A DNA stretch of 64,000 bases from Brevibacillus sp. SYP-B805 (GCF_011059135.1 NZ_JAALGD010000009.1:1-64000), one strand, 5' to 3'. Positions 7,917-15,643 are shown, counted from the first letter of the stretch. Numbers and translations: made by a program. Notes: generated by a model not told the origin, from the letters alone.

Positions 7917-8208
7917 TTATTTGATCCCCGAAAGGATGGGGGAATCAACAAGCTGATTAACAATGTAATCCGATTGAGGGAATCCCTCTTTGTATAAGCG
8001 CTGCCGAATCATCTCCGCCGGCAATCCATCGCCATCAGCAAGCTGCGCATGTGTGCTGCTGAGCTTGTATTCCAGTATCGATTTTTCGTGGTGCTGCCGC
8101 TTGCGTATGCTCTTCTCGAAGCAGCTGCCATCCCTTCCATGTGATGAAGTTCAGTTTTCTTTTTTGATCTTCATAAAGCATTTGAGCCAGTACATCATGG
8201 TAAATCAT
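7917..8208 (-). pseudogene. Frameshifted small gene of about 96 codons, unknown function
   Basis: A well-formed start (ATG at 8206-8208, AGGAGT at 8217-8222) opens MIYHDVLAQMLYEDQKRKL and continues to about WQLLREEH, then hits TGA in frame. The adjacent frame continues plausibly through EKSILEYKLSSTHAQLADGD, PAEMIRQRLYKEGFPQSDYI and stops at 7917-7919. The 292-nt span is one base off a multiple of three, consistent with a single frameshift near the REEH codons. It lies between the CC-rich gene and arsR2 on the same strand, with two ATCAA-N6-TTGAT operators directly upstream. The family is not recognised. A sequencing error is possible. Confidence 0.55.
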
Positions 8209-8224
8209 AAAAACTCACTCCTTT

Positions 8225-8262
8225 ATCAATATAATTTGATGAATATATCAAAAAAAATTGAT
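8225..8262. promoter_or_regulatory. Two ATCAA-N6-TTGAT operators upstream of the frameshifted gene
   Basis: ATCAA (8225-8229)/TTGAT (8236-8240) and ATCAA (8247-8251)/TTGAT (8258-8262) are identical 5-6-5 palindromes, 22 bp apart centre to centre (two helical turns). They lie just upstream of the ribosome site at 8217-8222 on the minus strand. Two more copies flank the arsR2 and marR starts. Confidence 0.7.
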
Positions 8263-8280
8263 GAAATGATGAAAAAAGAA

Positions 8281-8625
8281 TTAGCAGCAGTTGTTGCGGC
8301 GGAAGATGCAGCAAAGCTCTTCAGAGAGAAGATGATTCACTTCGTCCGGATTTAAGGAGTAGTAGTTCATGGTGCCTTCTGTTTCCTTGATGATCAGGTT
8401 GGCATCCAGAAGGATCTTGAGATGATAGGACAGTTTCGACTGTGCCATACCTACAATCTCCGTCAAATCGCAAACGCAAACCTTGCCTTTCTGGGTTAGC
8501 TCATACATGATTTGAAGCCGCTTTTTATCTGCAAGAGCTTTAAACTTTGCTTCGTACCGTTCAAAGAAAGCATCATGGTTGGCATGTAGGATCGGTAGCT
8601 CTTTAATCAAACGTGTCACCTTCAT
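8281..8625 (-). CDS. arsR: Second ArsR/SmtB-family repressor
   Basis: A 114-residue winged-helix protein starting at ATG 8625. The metal-site segment KVCVCDL has C50 and C52, and two further vicinal pairs end the protein (EELCCIFRRNNCC). The recognition helix is AQSKLSYHLKILLDANLI. It differs clearly from the first ArsR. A promoter (TTGCCT, 17-nt spacer, TATAGT at 8646-8651 on the minus strand) and an ATCAA-N6-TTGAT site at 8624-8639 overlap the transcription and translation start, so it is probably autoregulated with a very short leader. The extra Cys pairs fit a trivalent arsenic or organoarsenical inducer; which one is unknown. Confidence 0.88.
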   Translation of the reverse strand: MKVTRLIKELPILHANHDAFFERYEAKFKALADKKRLQIMYELTQKGKVCVCDLTEIVGMAQSKLSYHLKILLDANLIIKETEGTMNYYSLNPDEVNHLLSEELCCIFRRNNCC

Positions 8626-8639
8626 CAATTTTTCTTGAT
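8624..8639. promoter_or_regulatory. ATCAA-N6-TTGAT operator at the arsR2 start
   Basis: ATCAA 8624-8628, TTGAT 8635-8639. It overlaps the predicted transcription start of minus-strand arsR2, whose -10 (TATAGT on the minus strand) is at 8646-8651. Confidence 0.7.
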
Positions 8640-8682
8640 GATGCTACTATACTCCTCATTTTGCCAAAAGGCAATAGGTAAC

Positions 8683-8736
8683 ATCAAAAATTTTTGATAA
8701 AAAATAATTGCGTTTTGCAAATAACAGGTGTATAAA
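8683..8736 (+). promoter_or_regulatory. marR-arsP promoter with ATCAA-N6-TTGAT operator and TTTGCAAAT motif
   Basis: The operator is ATCAA 8683-8687/TTGAT 8694-8698. The promoter is TTGCGT (8708-8713), a 17-nt spacer, then TATAAA (8731-8736). TTTGCAAAT (8714-8722) lies in the spacer and is repeated just upstream of arsP at 9229-9237, so it may be the MarR site. Confidence 0.65.
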
Positions 8737-8755
8737 TGGGGTAAGAGGTGAGGAG

Positions 8756-9205
8756 ATGGAAAATATACGTGAAATTTTACAGACGATGACTCGGCGCATT
8801 GGCCTTTTAAACAAGAACTGTTGCTCCGTGGATGGCATTGACATATCGGTCGCGCAAAGCCACATTTTATATGAAATACATCGGCAGCATCAGCCGTCCA
8901 TTCAGCAAATTGCTGAGACTTTAGGGATGGATGTCACAACGTTCAGCCGCCAGGTTCAAGCATTGGTAGAAGCGGAACTCGTAAAAAAGACTCCATATCC
9001 AGAGGACCGCAGGGTACAGATTCTTTCCTTAACGGAGAAAGGGAAACGCATTAACGATTATATCGAACAGATCATGAATGCGTTTTATGACGAGATCTTC
9101 TCCCATATGACCGAATTCGAGAAAGACACAGTGATTCGTTCCCTGAAATTGTTGAATCAAGCAATGGCAAAAACCAAGCAATGCTGCAATCCCATGGGTG
9201 ATTAA
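8756..9205 (+). CDS. MarR-family regulator with terminal Cys pairs
   Basis: A 149-residue winged-helix protein starting at ATG 8756 behind GAGGTGAGGAG. The DNA-binding part runs from QPSIQQIAETLGMDVTTFSR to YPEDRRVQILSLTEKG. Vicinal cysteines occur near both ends (C22-C23, and CC in KTKQCCNPMGD), which is unusual for MarR proteins and could form a thiol or arsenic sensor. It is the first gene of marR-arsP-CC peptide-arsN1. TTTGCAAAT occurs in its promoter spacer and again before arsP, which would suit binding by this protein. The inducer is inferred, not shown. Confidence 0.82.
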   Translation: MENIREILQTMTRRIGLLNKNCCSVDGIDISVAQSHILYEIHRQHQPSIQQIAETLGMDVTTFSRQVQALVEAELVKKTPYPEDRRVQILSLTEKGKRINDYIEQIMNAFYDEIFSHMTEFEKDTVIRSLKLLNQAMAKTKQCCNPMGD

Positions 9206-9227
9206 GCCCATTTTTCCTTCAATAAAC

Positions 9228-9245
9228 ATTTGCAAATTGCAACTA
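9228..9245 (+). promoter_or_regulatory. Candidate MarR box upstream of arsP
   Basis: ATTTGCAAAT (9228-9237) is a perfect 10-bp palindrome, followed at once by another TTGCAA half (9237-9242). The TTTGCAAAT core also occurs in the marR promoter at 8714-8722. Confidence 0.45.
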
Positions 9246-9260
9246 AAAGGGGTGGTAAGT

Positions 9261-10127
9261 ATGTGGCTTGAAGTTCTACACAGCTTTTTGTGGATCGCCT
9301 TGGAGTTAACGGGATTGTTCATTGTGATCTCATTTGCCATCAGTTTGCTCCAAAGCTTTATCCCGTACGAAAAGGTGGAAAAATTTTTGACAGGGAAAAA
9401 CAGTGCTTTGGGGGCATTGATGGCATTGGTGTTTGCATTCGTAACACCCTTCTGCTCTTGCTCAACCATTCCGGTTGTCGTCAATCTGTTACACAAAAAA
9501 ATTCGGTTCGGCATCGTGATGGTGTTCCTGTTCGCCTCGCCGGTGTTGGACCCAACCATCATTACCCTGATGGGAGCAATGCTTGGAGTAAAAGTAGCAA
9601 TTGCATACACCGTCATCACTTCCGTGTTATCGGTCATGATCGGATTTACCCTGGAACGGCTTGGGTTTGAAACACAAGTCAAGCAAGTTGTGATGACCGG
9701 GTACAATGAAACAACGAAAACCTTCAGCCTTAAAGCGGCGTTGGCCGAAACGCTTGGGTTAATGAAATCCGTTTATCCATACATCATCATTGGAGCCGCG
9801 ATCGGATCTCTCATTCATGGTGCAGTACCTGCCGGATGGATTACGACATACATGGGTGCAGACAAGTGGTGGATGGTGCCGGTCGCAGCTATCATCGGTA
9901 TTCCGCTTTACATTCGACTGTCGACGATGATCCCCATTTCGCAAATCATGATTGCAAAAGGAATGGCTCTTGGTCCAGCCATGGCGTTAATGATCAGCTC
10001 TGCTGGAGCAAGTTTGCCGGAGTTAGCGCTGCTTAACTCCATTTTCAAGAAGCGGCTGGTTGGGGCTTTTGTTGTATCCGTCTTCACCATGTCCACGATT
10101 GCTGGGTTGTTATTCTATATGATCTGA
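9261..10127 (+). CDS. arsP: ArsP-type permease (COG0701), organoarsenical efflux
   Basis: A 288-residue protein with about eight membrane segments. It starts at ATG 9261 after AAAGGGGTGG. The hallmark TPFCSCSTIP motif (C65, C67) and the later GIPLYI and SSAGASLPEL motifs mark the permease family of ArsP. Campylobacter ArsP exports trivalent methylarsenite and aromatic organoarsenicals. Its place between a Cys-rich MarR regulator, a CC-rich peptide gene and arsN1 supports an organoarsenical role here. The wider family contains members of unknown substrate, so the arsenic assignment depends partly on context. Confidence 0.82.
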   Translation: MWLEVLHSFLWIALELTGLFIVISFAISLLQSFIPYEKVEKFLTGKNSALGALMALVFAFVTPFCSCSTIPVVVNLLHKKIRFGIVMVFLFASPVLDPTIITLMGAMLGVKVAIAYTVITSVLSVMIGFTLERLGFETQVKQVVMTGYNETTKTFSLKAALAETLGLMKSVYPYIIIGAAIGSLIHGAVPAGWITTYMGADKWWMVPVAAIIGIPLYIRLSTMIPISQIMIAKGMALGPAMALMISSAGASLPELALLNSIFKKRLVGAFVVSVFTMSTIAGLLFYMI

Positions 10128-10139
10128 GGAGGGTTTCAC

Positions 10140-10292
10140 ATGGGAATTTTGAAGAGTCTGTTTGGGAAAAAAGAGGGCAATTGCTGCAACGTCAAGATCG
10201 AAGAGGTGAAAGAAACAAAGGATGCATGCTGCAGTGCAGCTGAGCCGGTGAAGAAAAAAGCAGGTCAAAGCAGCGATTCTTGCTGCAAGTAA
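10140..10292 (+). CDS. Small CC-rich peptide between arsP and arsN1 (50 aa)
   Basis: A 50-residue, Lys-rich protein (MGILKSLFGKKEGNCC...) with three vicinal Cys pairs at 15-16, 30-31 and 48-49. It ends in CCK. AGGAGGG stands just upstream of ATG 10140, and the gene is 12 nt after arsP. The short amphipathic N-terminus GILKSLFGKK could touch the membrane or the permease. Its GNCCxVxI core matches the minus-strand 58-residue protein at 7721-7897. Cys pairs and operon position suggest an arsenic-binding helper for ArsP or the regulators; this is inference and no known family was recognised. Confidence 0.8.
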   Translation: MGILKSLFGKKEGNCCNVKIEEVKETKDACCSAAEPVKKKAGQSSDSCCK

Positions 10293-10313
10293 CTTACCAA
10301 AGGGGAGCTTGTC

Positions 10314-10817
10314 ATGAGCCTTGCCATTCGAAAAGCGAATGAAGCAGATTTGGAAGCCATCCTGACGATTTACAATCAAGGGATAGCTGACCGAATTGCG
10401 ACCTTGGAGTCCGAGGAGAAGGACTACGCTTACATGCGCAGATGGTTTGATGAGCATCAGGGGCGATACGCGGTACTTGTCGCAGAGCTGGATGATGACG
10501 TCATTGGATGGGCTTCCCTTAACCGTTACGCCAATCGATGTGCGTATGATGGGGTTGCCGATTTATCCATCTACATGGAACGTTCTCACCGAGGAAAGGG
10601 CGTCGGGAAGGCACTTTTGGAGAAGCTGGAGGAGGTGGCACGCTCCCATGGATTTTACAAAATTGTGCTGTTCACCTTTCCATTTAACGCTCTTGGGCAA
10701 GGACTTTATAAAAAATGCGGGTATCGTGAAGTTGGCGTGTTTCACAACCAGGGTATCTTGGATGGAAAATTTGTCGATGTGATGGCGATGGAGAAGATCC
10801 TCATGACGGAGGTGTGA
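10314..10817 (+). CDS. arsN1: GNAT acetyltransferase, ArsN1-type arsinothricin/phosphinothricin N-acetyltransferase
   Basis: A 167-residue GNAT enzyme starting at ATG 10314 after AAAGGGGAG. It has the Pat/Bar-like pattern: IRKANEADLEAILTIYNQGI, then RCAYDGVADLSIYMERSHRGKGVGKALL with the acetyl-CoA loop, and GLYKKCGYREVGVFHNQG near the end. Enzymes of this group acetylate the amino group of the arsenic antibiotic arsinothricin or of phosphinothricin. Being the last gene of an arsP operon favours arsinothricin. Pat-like and ArsN1-like members cannot be separated with certainty by eye. Confidence 0.82.
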   Translation: MSLAIRKANEADLEAILTIYNQGIADRIATLESEEKDYAYMRRWFDEHQGRYAVLVAELDDDVIGWASLNRYANRCAYDGVADLSIYMERSHRGKGVGKALLEKLEEVARSHGFYKIVLFTFPFNALGQGLYKKCGYREVGVFHNQGILDGKFVDVMAMEKILMTEV

Positions 10818-10832
10818 ATGAAGAGTAACAGG

Positions 10833-10862
10833 GGCATCGGGATATATTCCCGGTGCCTTTTT
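10833..10862 (+). terminator. Intrinsic terminator ending the arsP-arsN1 operon
   Basis: GGCATCGGGA (10833-10842), 5-nt loop and TCCCGGTGCC (10848-10857) form a 10-bp stem with one wobble pair, followed by five Ts. Confidence 0.85.
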
Positions 10863-10927
10863 GCTCGTCTGCATGACCGTTTTTGAGCAAACAGGGAAAA
10901 TATTTGGCTGATTTTGAATGTTTATGA

Positions 10928-10956
10928 TTGATATTGAACGAATGAAAGCGTATAAT
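10928..10956 (+). promoter_or_regulatory. fru operon promoter
   Basis: -35 TTGATA (10928-10933), 17-nt spacer and a perfect TATAAT (10951-10956). TGATTG (10925-10930) and the inverted CAATCA (10968-10973) flank it and may be FruR half-sites. Confidence 0.75.
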
Positions 10957-11006
10957 CAAAAACAATCAGAATAACGCTGCAGATGTTCTCTGGAAAGGTG
11001 GATACG

Positions 11007-11759
11007 ATGTTAACTCCCGAACGGCATCAATTGATTCTGGCTTTACTCAGGGAGAAGGAGGTTGTCCGCATCCACGAGCTGGTGGAAGCGACGGGAGCGT
11101 CCGAGTCAACCATTCGGCGCGATCTGAGCGAGCTGGAAGAACAGCGGCTGCTGAATCGTGTTCATGGCGGAGCGACAGTCCTGCAAAGCAAAATTGAAGA
11201 GCCAACCATCATGGAAAAAGCGGTCAAGCATGAGAAGGAGAAAATTGCGATCGCCAAGGCTGCCGCCGGTTTGGTGAAGGAACGGGATTCGATCTATCTC
11301 GATGCCGGGACGACCACGTATCAGATGCTTCCTTTTCTTCCCGAGAAGATCATCGTGGTGACCAATGGCGTGGATATCGCCATGCAGCTGACCAAACGAA
11401 ACATCAAGACGATCCTGCTCGGCGGAGAATTGAAAGCGGCTACATTGTCGCTGATCGGACGGGATGCCTTGAAAAGCATCAGCCAGTATCGGTTTGACAA
11501 ATGCTTTTTGGGCATGAACGGGATCGACAAGCATCACGGGCTGACAACGCCCGACCCGGACGAAGCCTTTGTCAAGCAGTTGGCCCTTCAGTTCTCGGAT
11601 GAACGGTTTGTGCTGTGCGACTCCAGCAAGTTCTCCCGGGTGACGTTTGCCAAAGTGGCGGATTTGTCGGGGATCACGGTGATCACCGATGACGGGTTGT
11701 CGGAAGAAGATCAAGCAGCATACGGCCAACTAACCAATCTTAAAGTGGTGAAAGCATGA
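11007..11759 (+). CDS. fruR: DeoR-family repressor of the fructose operon
   Basis: A 250-residue DeoR protein. The N-terminal winged helix (about 1-57) has TGASESTIRRDLSELEEQRLL. The sugar-phosphate-binding DeoRC domain contains DAGTTTYQM, LLGGEL and FLGMNGID and ends SDEERFVLCDSSKF-like. ATG 11007 is preferred because AAAGGTGG lies 7 nt upstream; an ATG at 10983 lacks one. It overlaps fruK by ATGA, so the operon is translationally coupled. Fructose 1-phosphate is the usual inducer of FruR proteins of this type. Self-control through flanking TGATTG half-sites is inferred. Confidence 0.92.
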   Translation: MLTPERHQLILALLREKEVVRIHELVEATGASESTIRRDLSELEEQRLLNRVHGGATVLQSKIEEPTIMEKAVKHEKEKIAIAKAAAGLVKERDSIYLDAGTTTYQMLPFLPEKIIVVTNGVDIAMQLTKRNIKTILLGGELKAATLSLIGRDALKSISQYRFDKCFLGMNGIDKHHGLTTPDPDEAFVKQLALQFSDERFVLCDSSKFSRVTFAKVADLSGITVITDDGLSEEDQAAYGQLTNLKVVKA

Positions 11760-12670
11760 TTTACACGGTTACCTTCAATCCTTCCATTGACTACCACGTT
11801 TGGGTGCCGACTCTCGCGGAAGGTACCATTCAGGAAGCGCAAAAAGAGTGGAAGGATGCCGGGGGAAAAGGCATCAACGTCTCCAAGGTCTTGCGCATTC
11901 TCGGCATGGAAAGCACGGCTCTCGGGTTTGTCGGCGGTTTTACGGGAGCGTATATTCGGCATGAAGTGGAGCGGTTGGGAATTTTTCATAAGTTTATCCA
12001 GATCGATTCGGATTCGCGCATCAACCTCAAGATCAAGGCACACACGGAAACGGACATCAGCGGGGTGGCCCCGGTCATCCCGGAGGAAGCGCTGCAGCAG
12101 CTGCTTGAAGAGATCGATCGCTTGGGCAGCGGGGATTACCTGGTCCTGGCGGGAAGCGTGCCTCCAAGCGTGCCGCCTGATATCTACCAGACCATCATGA
12201 AGCGGCTTCGCGGCAAAAACATCTCCGTCTTTTTGGACGCGAAGGGGCAGGTGCTGCGCAATGGGTTGGCGGAGAAGCCGTTTCTGATCAAGCCCAACCA
12301 CCACGAACTGGGGGAACTGTTCGGCGTGACGATTGCGACACCGGCAGAAGCAATCCGTTATGGGCGCCAAGCGGTGGAACTGGGCGCGGAAAACGTGATC
12401 GTTTCCATGGCCGGCCAGGGAGCCGTATTGGTCAGCGGGAAGGAGGCGTATGTCGCCCAGATCCCGCCGAGCCAACCGGTGAATACGATCGGCGCGGGAG
12501 ACTCGATGGTGGCGGGATTCTTGTACGGCCACAAGCAAGGGTGGAGGCTGGAGGAAGCGTTTCGCTTCGCTGTGGCAGCGGGAAGCACAACCGCCTTGTC
12601 GGAAGGATTTTGTACCCATGAAAAAATCAAGGCGTATTTGCCTGAAATCACCATGATAAAAGTGGAATAA
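11756..12670 (+). CDS. fruK: 1-phosphofructokinase
   Basis: A 304-residue PfkB-family kinase that phosphorylates fructose 1-phosphate to fructose 1,6-bisphosphate. It opens with MIYTVTFNPSIDYHV and has DAGGKGINVSKVL, the first PfkB signature, FLDAKGQVL and KPNHHELGEL in the middle, and the catalytic NTIGAGDSMVAGFL near residue 245. Its length is normal. It sits between fruR and fruA, which settles the substrate over tagatose 6-phosphate. Confidence 0.95.
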   Translation: MIYTVTFNPSIDYHVWVPTLAEGTIQEAQKEWKDAGGKGINVSKVLRILGMESTALGFVGGFTGAYIRHEVERLGIFHKFIQIDSDSRINLKIKAHTETDISGVAPVIPEEALQQLLEEIDRLGSGDYLVLAGSVPPSVPPDIYQTIMKRLRGKNISVFLDAKGQVLRNGLAEKPFLIKPNHHELGELFGVTIATPAEAIRYGRQAVELGAENVIVSMAGQGAVLVSGKEAYVAQIPPSQPVNTIGAGDSMVAGFLYGHKQGWRLEEAFRFAVAAGSTTALSEGFCTHEKIKAYLPEITMIKVE

Positions 12671-12686
12671 AGAGGAGGAACCGAGT

Positions 12687-14591
12687 ATGGATCGTCAGAT
12701 TCGCATTGCTGATCTGTTGAAGACAGACACGATTGTGCTTCAGTTGTCAGCCACCACGAAAGAGGAGGTGCTGGATGAGCTGATCGACAAGCTGGACGAG
12801 GCGGGGCGGCTGCACAGCAAAGAAGAAATGAAGCAGGCGATCCTGGCGCGGGAGGCGCAGGGCTCGACCGGGATCGGGGATGGGATCGCCATCCCCCACG
12901 CGAAGACGGCTGCGGTGAAAACGCCCAGCATCGCGTTCGGCATTTCCCAAGCGGGGATCGATTATCAGTCGCTGGACAACCAAAAAGCCCATCTCTTCTT
13001 CATGATCGCGGCGACCGAAGACGCCAGCGAGGCCCATTTGGAAACACTGGCGATGCTGGCCCAGATGCTGATGGATGAGTCGTTTCGTCGCGAACTGATG
13101 AAAGCGGTTACGAAGGAAGAGGTGATCGCCATCATCGCCCGCAAGGAAAAAGAGGTTCATGGCGAACAGGAAACCGTTTCCCAAGCGCAGTCGAAAGCCG
13201 GCGTGAAGGTGGTGGCGGTAACCGCGTGCCCGACGGGGATTGCCCACACGTACATGGCTGCGGATGCGTTGAAAAAGAAAGCGGAGGAAATGGGCATTGC
13301 CATCAAGGTGGAGACAAACGGATCCGGCGGCGTGAAAAACAGGCTGACAGCGGAAGAGATCGCCGAGGCCGCCGCCGTGATCGTGGCTGCCGACAAGCAG
13401 GTGGAGATGGAACGTTTTGTCGGCAAGGTGGTGATTGAAGTGCCGGTAGCGGAAGGCATCCGTCATGCCGAAGCGTTGCTGGAGCGTGCGGTGAAACAGG
13501 ATGGGCCCGTCTTCCGAGGCGGTGCGGCCAGCTATCAGGAGAAAATCCAGGCGGCGAAGGCCGAAAGCAATCGGAACCGCTCTGCCGTATACAAACACTT
13601 GATGAACGGGGTTTCCAACATGCTGCCGTTTGTCGTGGGCGGCGGAATTATCATTGCGATCAGCTTCATGTTCGGGATCAAAGCGTTCGATCCGAAAGAT
13701 CCCTCCTTCCATCCGCTGGCCAAGGCGCTGATGGATATCGGCGGCGGAACCGCATTTGGCCTGATGATCCCCGTCCTGGCAGGCTTTATTGCCAAGAGTA
13801 TCGCGGATCGCCCCGCTTTCGCTCCCGGCATGGTGGGCGGCATGCTGGCCTCTTCCTCCGGCGCCGGGTTCCTGGGTGGGATTATCGCCGGTTTCCTGGC
13901 CGGGTACATCGTGGCCGGATTGAAAAAACTGTTTGCGGGTCTGCCGGAGTCGCTGGAAGGCATCAAGCCGATGCTGCTCTATCCGTTGTTTGGGATGCTG
14001 CTTACCGGTTTTATCATGGTGTACGTCGTCTCCGATCCGGTGGCTGCGGCCAATGCCGCGCTGGGCGGCTGGTTAAAGAACATGAACCAGGGGAACGCCA
14101 TTCTGCTTGGACTGGTGTTGGGGGCGATGATGGCCTTCGACATGGGCGGCCCGGTCAACAAAGCGGCATATACGTTCGGGATTGCGATGATTGCGGCAGG
14201 CAACTATGCACCCCATGCAGCCATCATGGCAGCGGGGATGACGCCGCCTTTGGGGCTGGCGTTGGCTACGACGCTGTTTAAAAAGAAATTTACCGAAGAT
14301 GAACGGCAGGCGGGCAAAACGGCATACGTGCTGGGGGCATCTTTCATTACCGAAGGGGCGATTCCCTTTGCTGCGGCTGACCCTACCCGCGTGATTCCGT
14401 CGATCATGGTGGGCTCTGCGGTGGCGGGCGGTTTGTCGATGTTTTTCGGGTGCACGCTGCCGGCCCCTCACGGCGGATTGTTCGTCCTGCCGGTGGTGGG
14501 CCACGCGGGACTGTACCTCCTGTCAATCCTGATTGGCACCGTTGTCACGGCATTGATGGTAAACCTGTTGAAGAAAGAAGTGGAAGCATAA
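12687..14591 (+). CDS. fruA: Fructose PTS transporter, EIIABC
   Basis: A 634-residue fusion. The EIIA domain (1-150) carries the phosphorylated His71 in GIAIPHAK. The EIIB domain (about 173-270) carries Cys181 in TACPTGIAHTYMAA. The EIIC domain (about 295-634) has eight or more membrane segments, with FDMGGPVNKAAY and FITEGAIPFAAADP, typical of the fructose family. It takes up fructose as fructose 1-phosphate, which FruK then uses. It follows fruK by 16 nt after AGAGGAGGAA and ends at a strong terminator. Confidence 0.97.
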   Translation: MDRQIRIADLLKTDTIVLQLSATTKEEVLDELIDKLDEAGRLHSKEEMKQAILAREAQGSTGIGDGIAIPHAKTAAVKTPSIAFGISQAGIDYQSLDNQKAHLFFMIAATEDASEAHLETLAMLAQMLMDESFRRELMKAVTKEEVIAIIARKEKEVHGEQETVSQAQSKAGVKVVAVTACPTGIAHTYMAADALKKKAEEMGIAIKVETNGSGGVKNRLTAEEIAEAAAVIVAADKQVEMERFVGKVVIEVPVAEGIRHAEALLERAVKQDGPVFRGGAASYQEKIQAAKAESNRNRSAVYKHLMNGVSNMLPFVVGGGIIIAISFMFGIKAFDPKDPSFHPLAKALMDIGGGTAFGLMIPVLAGFIAKSIADRPAFAPGMVGGMLASSSGAGFLGGIIAGFLAGYIVAGLKKLFAGLPESLEGIKPMLLYPLFGMLLTGFIMVYVVSDPVAAANAALGGWLKNMNQGNAILLGLVLGAMMAFDMGGPVNKAAYTFGIAMIAAGNYAPHAAIMAAGMTPPLGLALATTLFKKKFTEDERQAGKTAYVLGASFITEGAIPFAAADPTRVIPSIMVGSAVAGGLSMFFGCTLPAPHGGLFVLPVVGHAGLYLLSILIGTVVTALMVNLLKKEVEA

Positions 14592-14599
14592 GAAAATCG

Positions 14600-14632
14600 G
14601 CTGCCAGGCCTTCCGGGTCTGGCAGCTTTTTT
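14600..14632 (+). terminator. Intrinsic terminator of the fru operon
   Basis: GCTGCCAG (14600-14607) pairs with CTGGCAGC (14619-14626), with a CC/GG pair inside, followed by six Ts. Confidence 0.9.
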
Positions 14633-14767
14633 CTGTATCGCTAAAGGCTGGGGTGATCCGGAAACACGGGTGCGTGATCAGTAAGATCGGCGGTGTTGGC
14701 TTTCGTGCTATAGTATTGCTGAAAGAGAAAGAGGCGTTTCGCCGCTGTCGGGCTGACTCGGAGGTGC

Positions 14768-15643
14768 ATGATGGAAAATCGCGACTGGTTGATTTTGCGG
14801 GAACTGTATCGGCAGAAAAATATCACCAAAGCGGCAGAAAGCCTGTTTCTTTCCCAGCCTGCCTTGACCAAACGCATCCGGCAGATTGAAAAGGAGTTCG
14901 GGGTTCAGATCGTTCATCGCGGGAGAAGAGGCGTTCATTTTACGCCGCAGGGAGAGTATCTGGTGAAATGTGCCGAGGAAATGCTTTTGAGGCTGCGGCA
15001 AATCACTGAACATTTGGCCAATATGGACAACAGGGTTGCCGGGACCATCCGTCTGGGGGTTTCCAACTATTTTACGCGCTATCAACTGCCTGGCCTGTTA
15101 AAGCGATTTAAAACGAAATATCCGGACGTCGAGTTTCAGGTGATTACCGGTTGGAGCAAAGATGTGTTCAAGATGGTGTACAATCAGGATGTTCATGTCG
15201 GGTTTGTGCGCGGCAACTATCACTGGCGGGGCCGGAAGCATCTGTTGTTTGAGGAGCCGATCTGTATCGTGTCGCAGGAGAAAATCAACCTCGAGGATCT
15301 TCCCCGCCTTCCCCGCATCGACTATGAAACGGATGATCTGTTAAAAGCGCTGATCGAGAATTGGTGGGCGGAAAATTATACGCAGCCCCCCTTGATCGGC
15401 ATGGAGGTGGACAAGGCGGACACCTGCCGGGAAATGGTGGCCAACGGTTTGGGCTACGCGATTTTGCCCCGGTTGGTCCTCAGCGGCAAGGAAGAATTGT
15501 TTACCCTCAATCTTACAGACCACAACGGCGATCCGATATTACGCAGAACGTGGATGTTTTATCATGAGGAATCCCTTGCGTTAAAGATGGTGAACGCCTT
15601 TGTGCGCTTTATCGAGGAGACGGATATGTCGACACCCTTGTAG
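14768..15643 (+). CDS. LysR-family transcriptional regulator
   Basis: A 291-residue LysR protein. The N-terminal helix-turn-helix covers NITKAAESLFLSQPALTKRIRQIEKEFG. The effector-binding domain (about 90-285) includes GTIRLGVSNYFTRYQLPGLLKRF and GYAILPRLVLSG. The ATG at 14768 follows GGAGG; a second ATG lies 3 nt later. It is in tandem with the AbrB-family membrane gene 105 nt downstream and may regulate it. The effector cannot be read from the sequence. Confidence 0.88.
   Translation: MMENRDWLILRELYRQKNITKAAESLFLSQPALTKRIRQIEKEFGVQIVHRGRRGVHFTPQGEYLVKCAEEMLLRLRQITEHLANMDNRVAGTIRLGVSNYFTRYQLPGLLKRFKTKYPDVEFQVITGWSKDVFKMVYNQDVHVGFVRGNYHWRGRKHLLFEEPICIVSQEKINLEDLPRLPRIDYETDDLLKALIENWWAENYTQPPLIGMEVDKADTCREMVANGLGYAILPRLVLSGKEELFTLNLTDHNGDPILRRTWMFYHEESLALKMVNAFVRFIEETDMSTPL

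Noticed and set aside
7758-7997. A plus-strand ORF over the CC-rich gene
   Set aside because: The minus frame has a ribosome site, terminator and a paralogue, so the plus frame is its shadow.
10314-10817. Phosphinothricin resistance gene as the main call
   Set aside because: The family fits, but the arsP operon context favours arsinothricin; kept only as an alternative.
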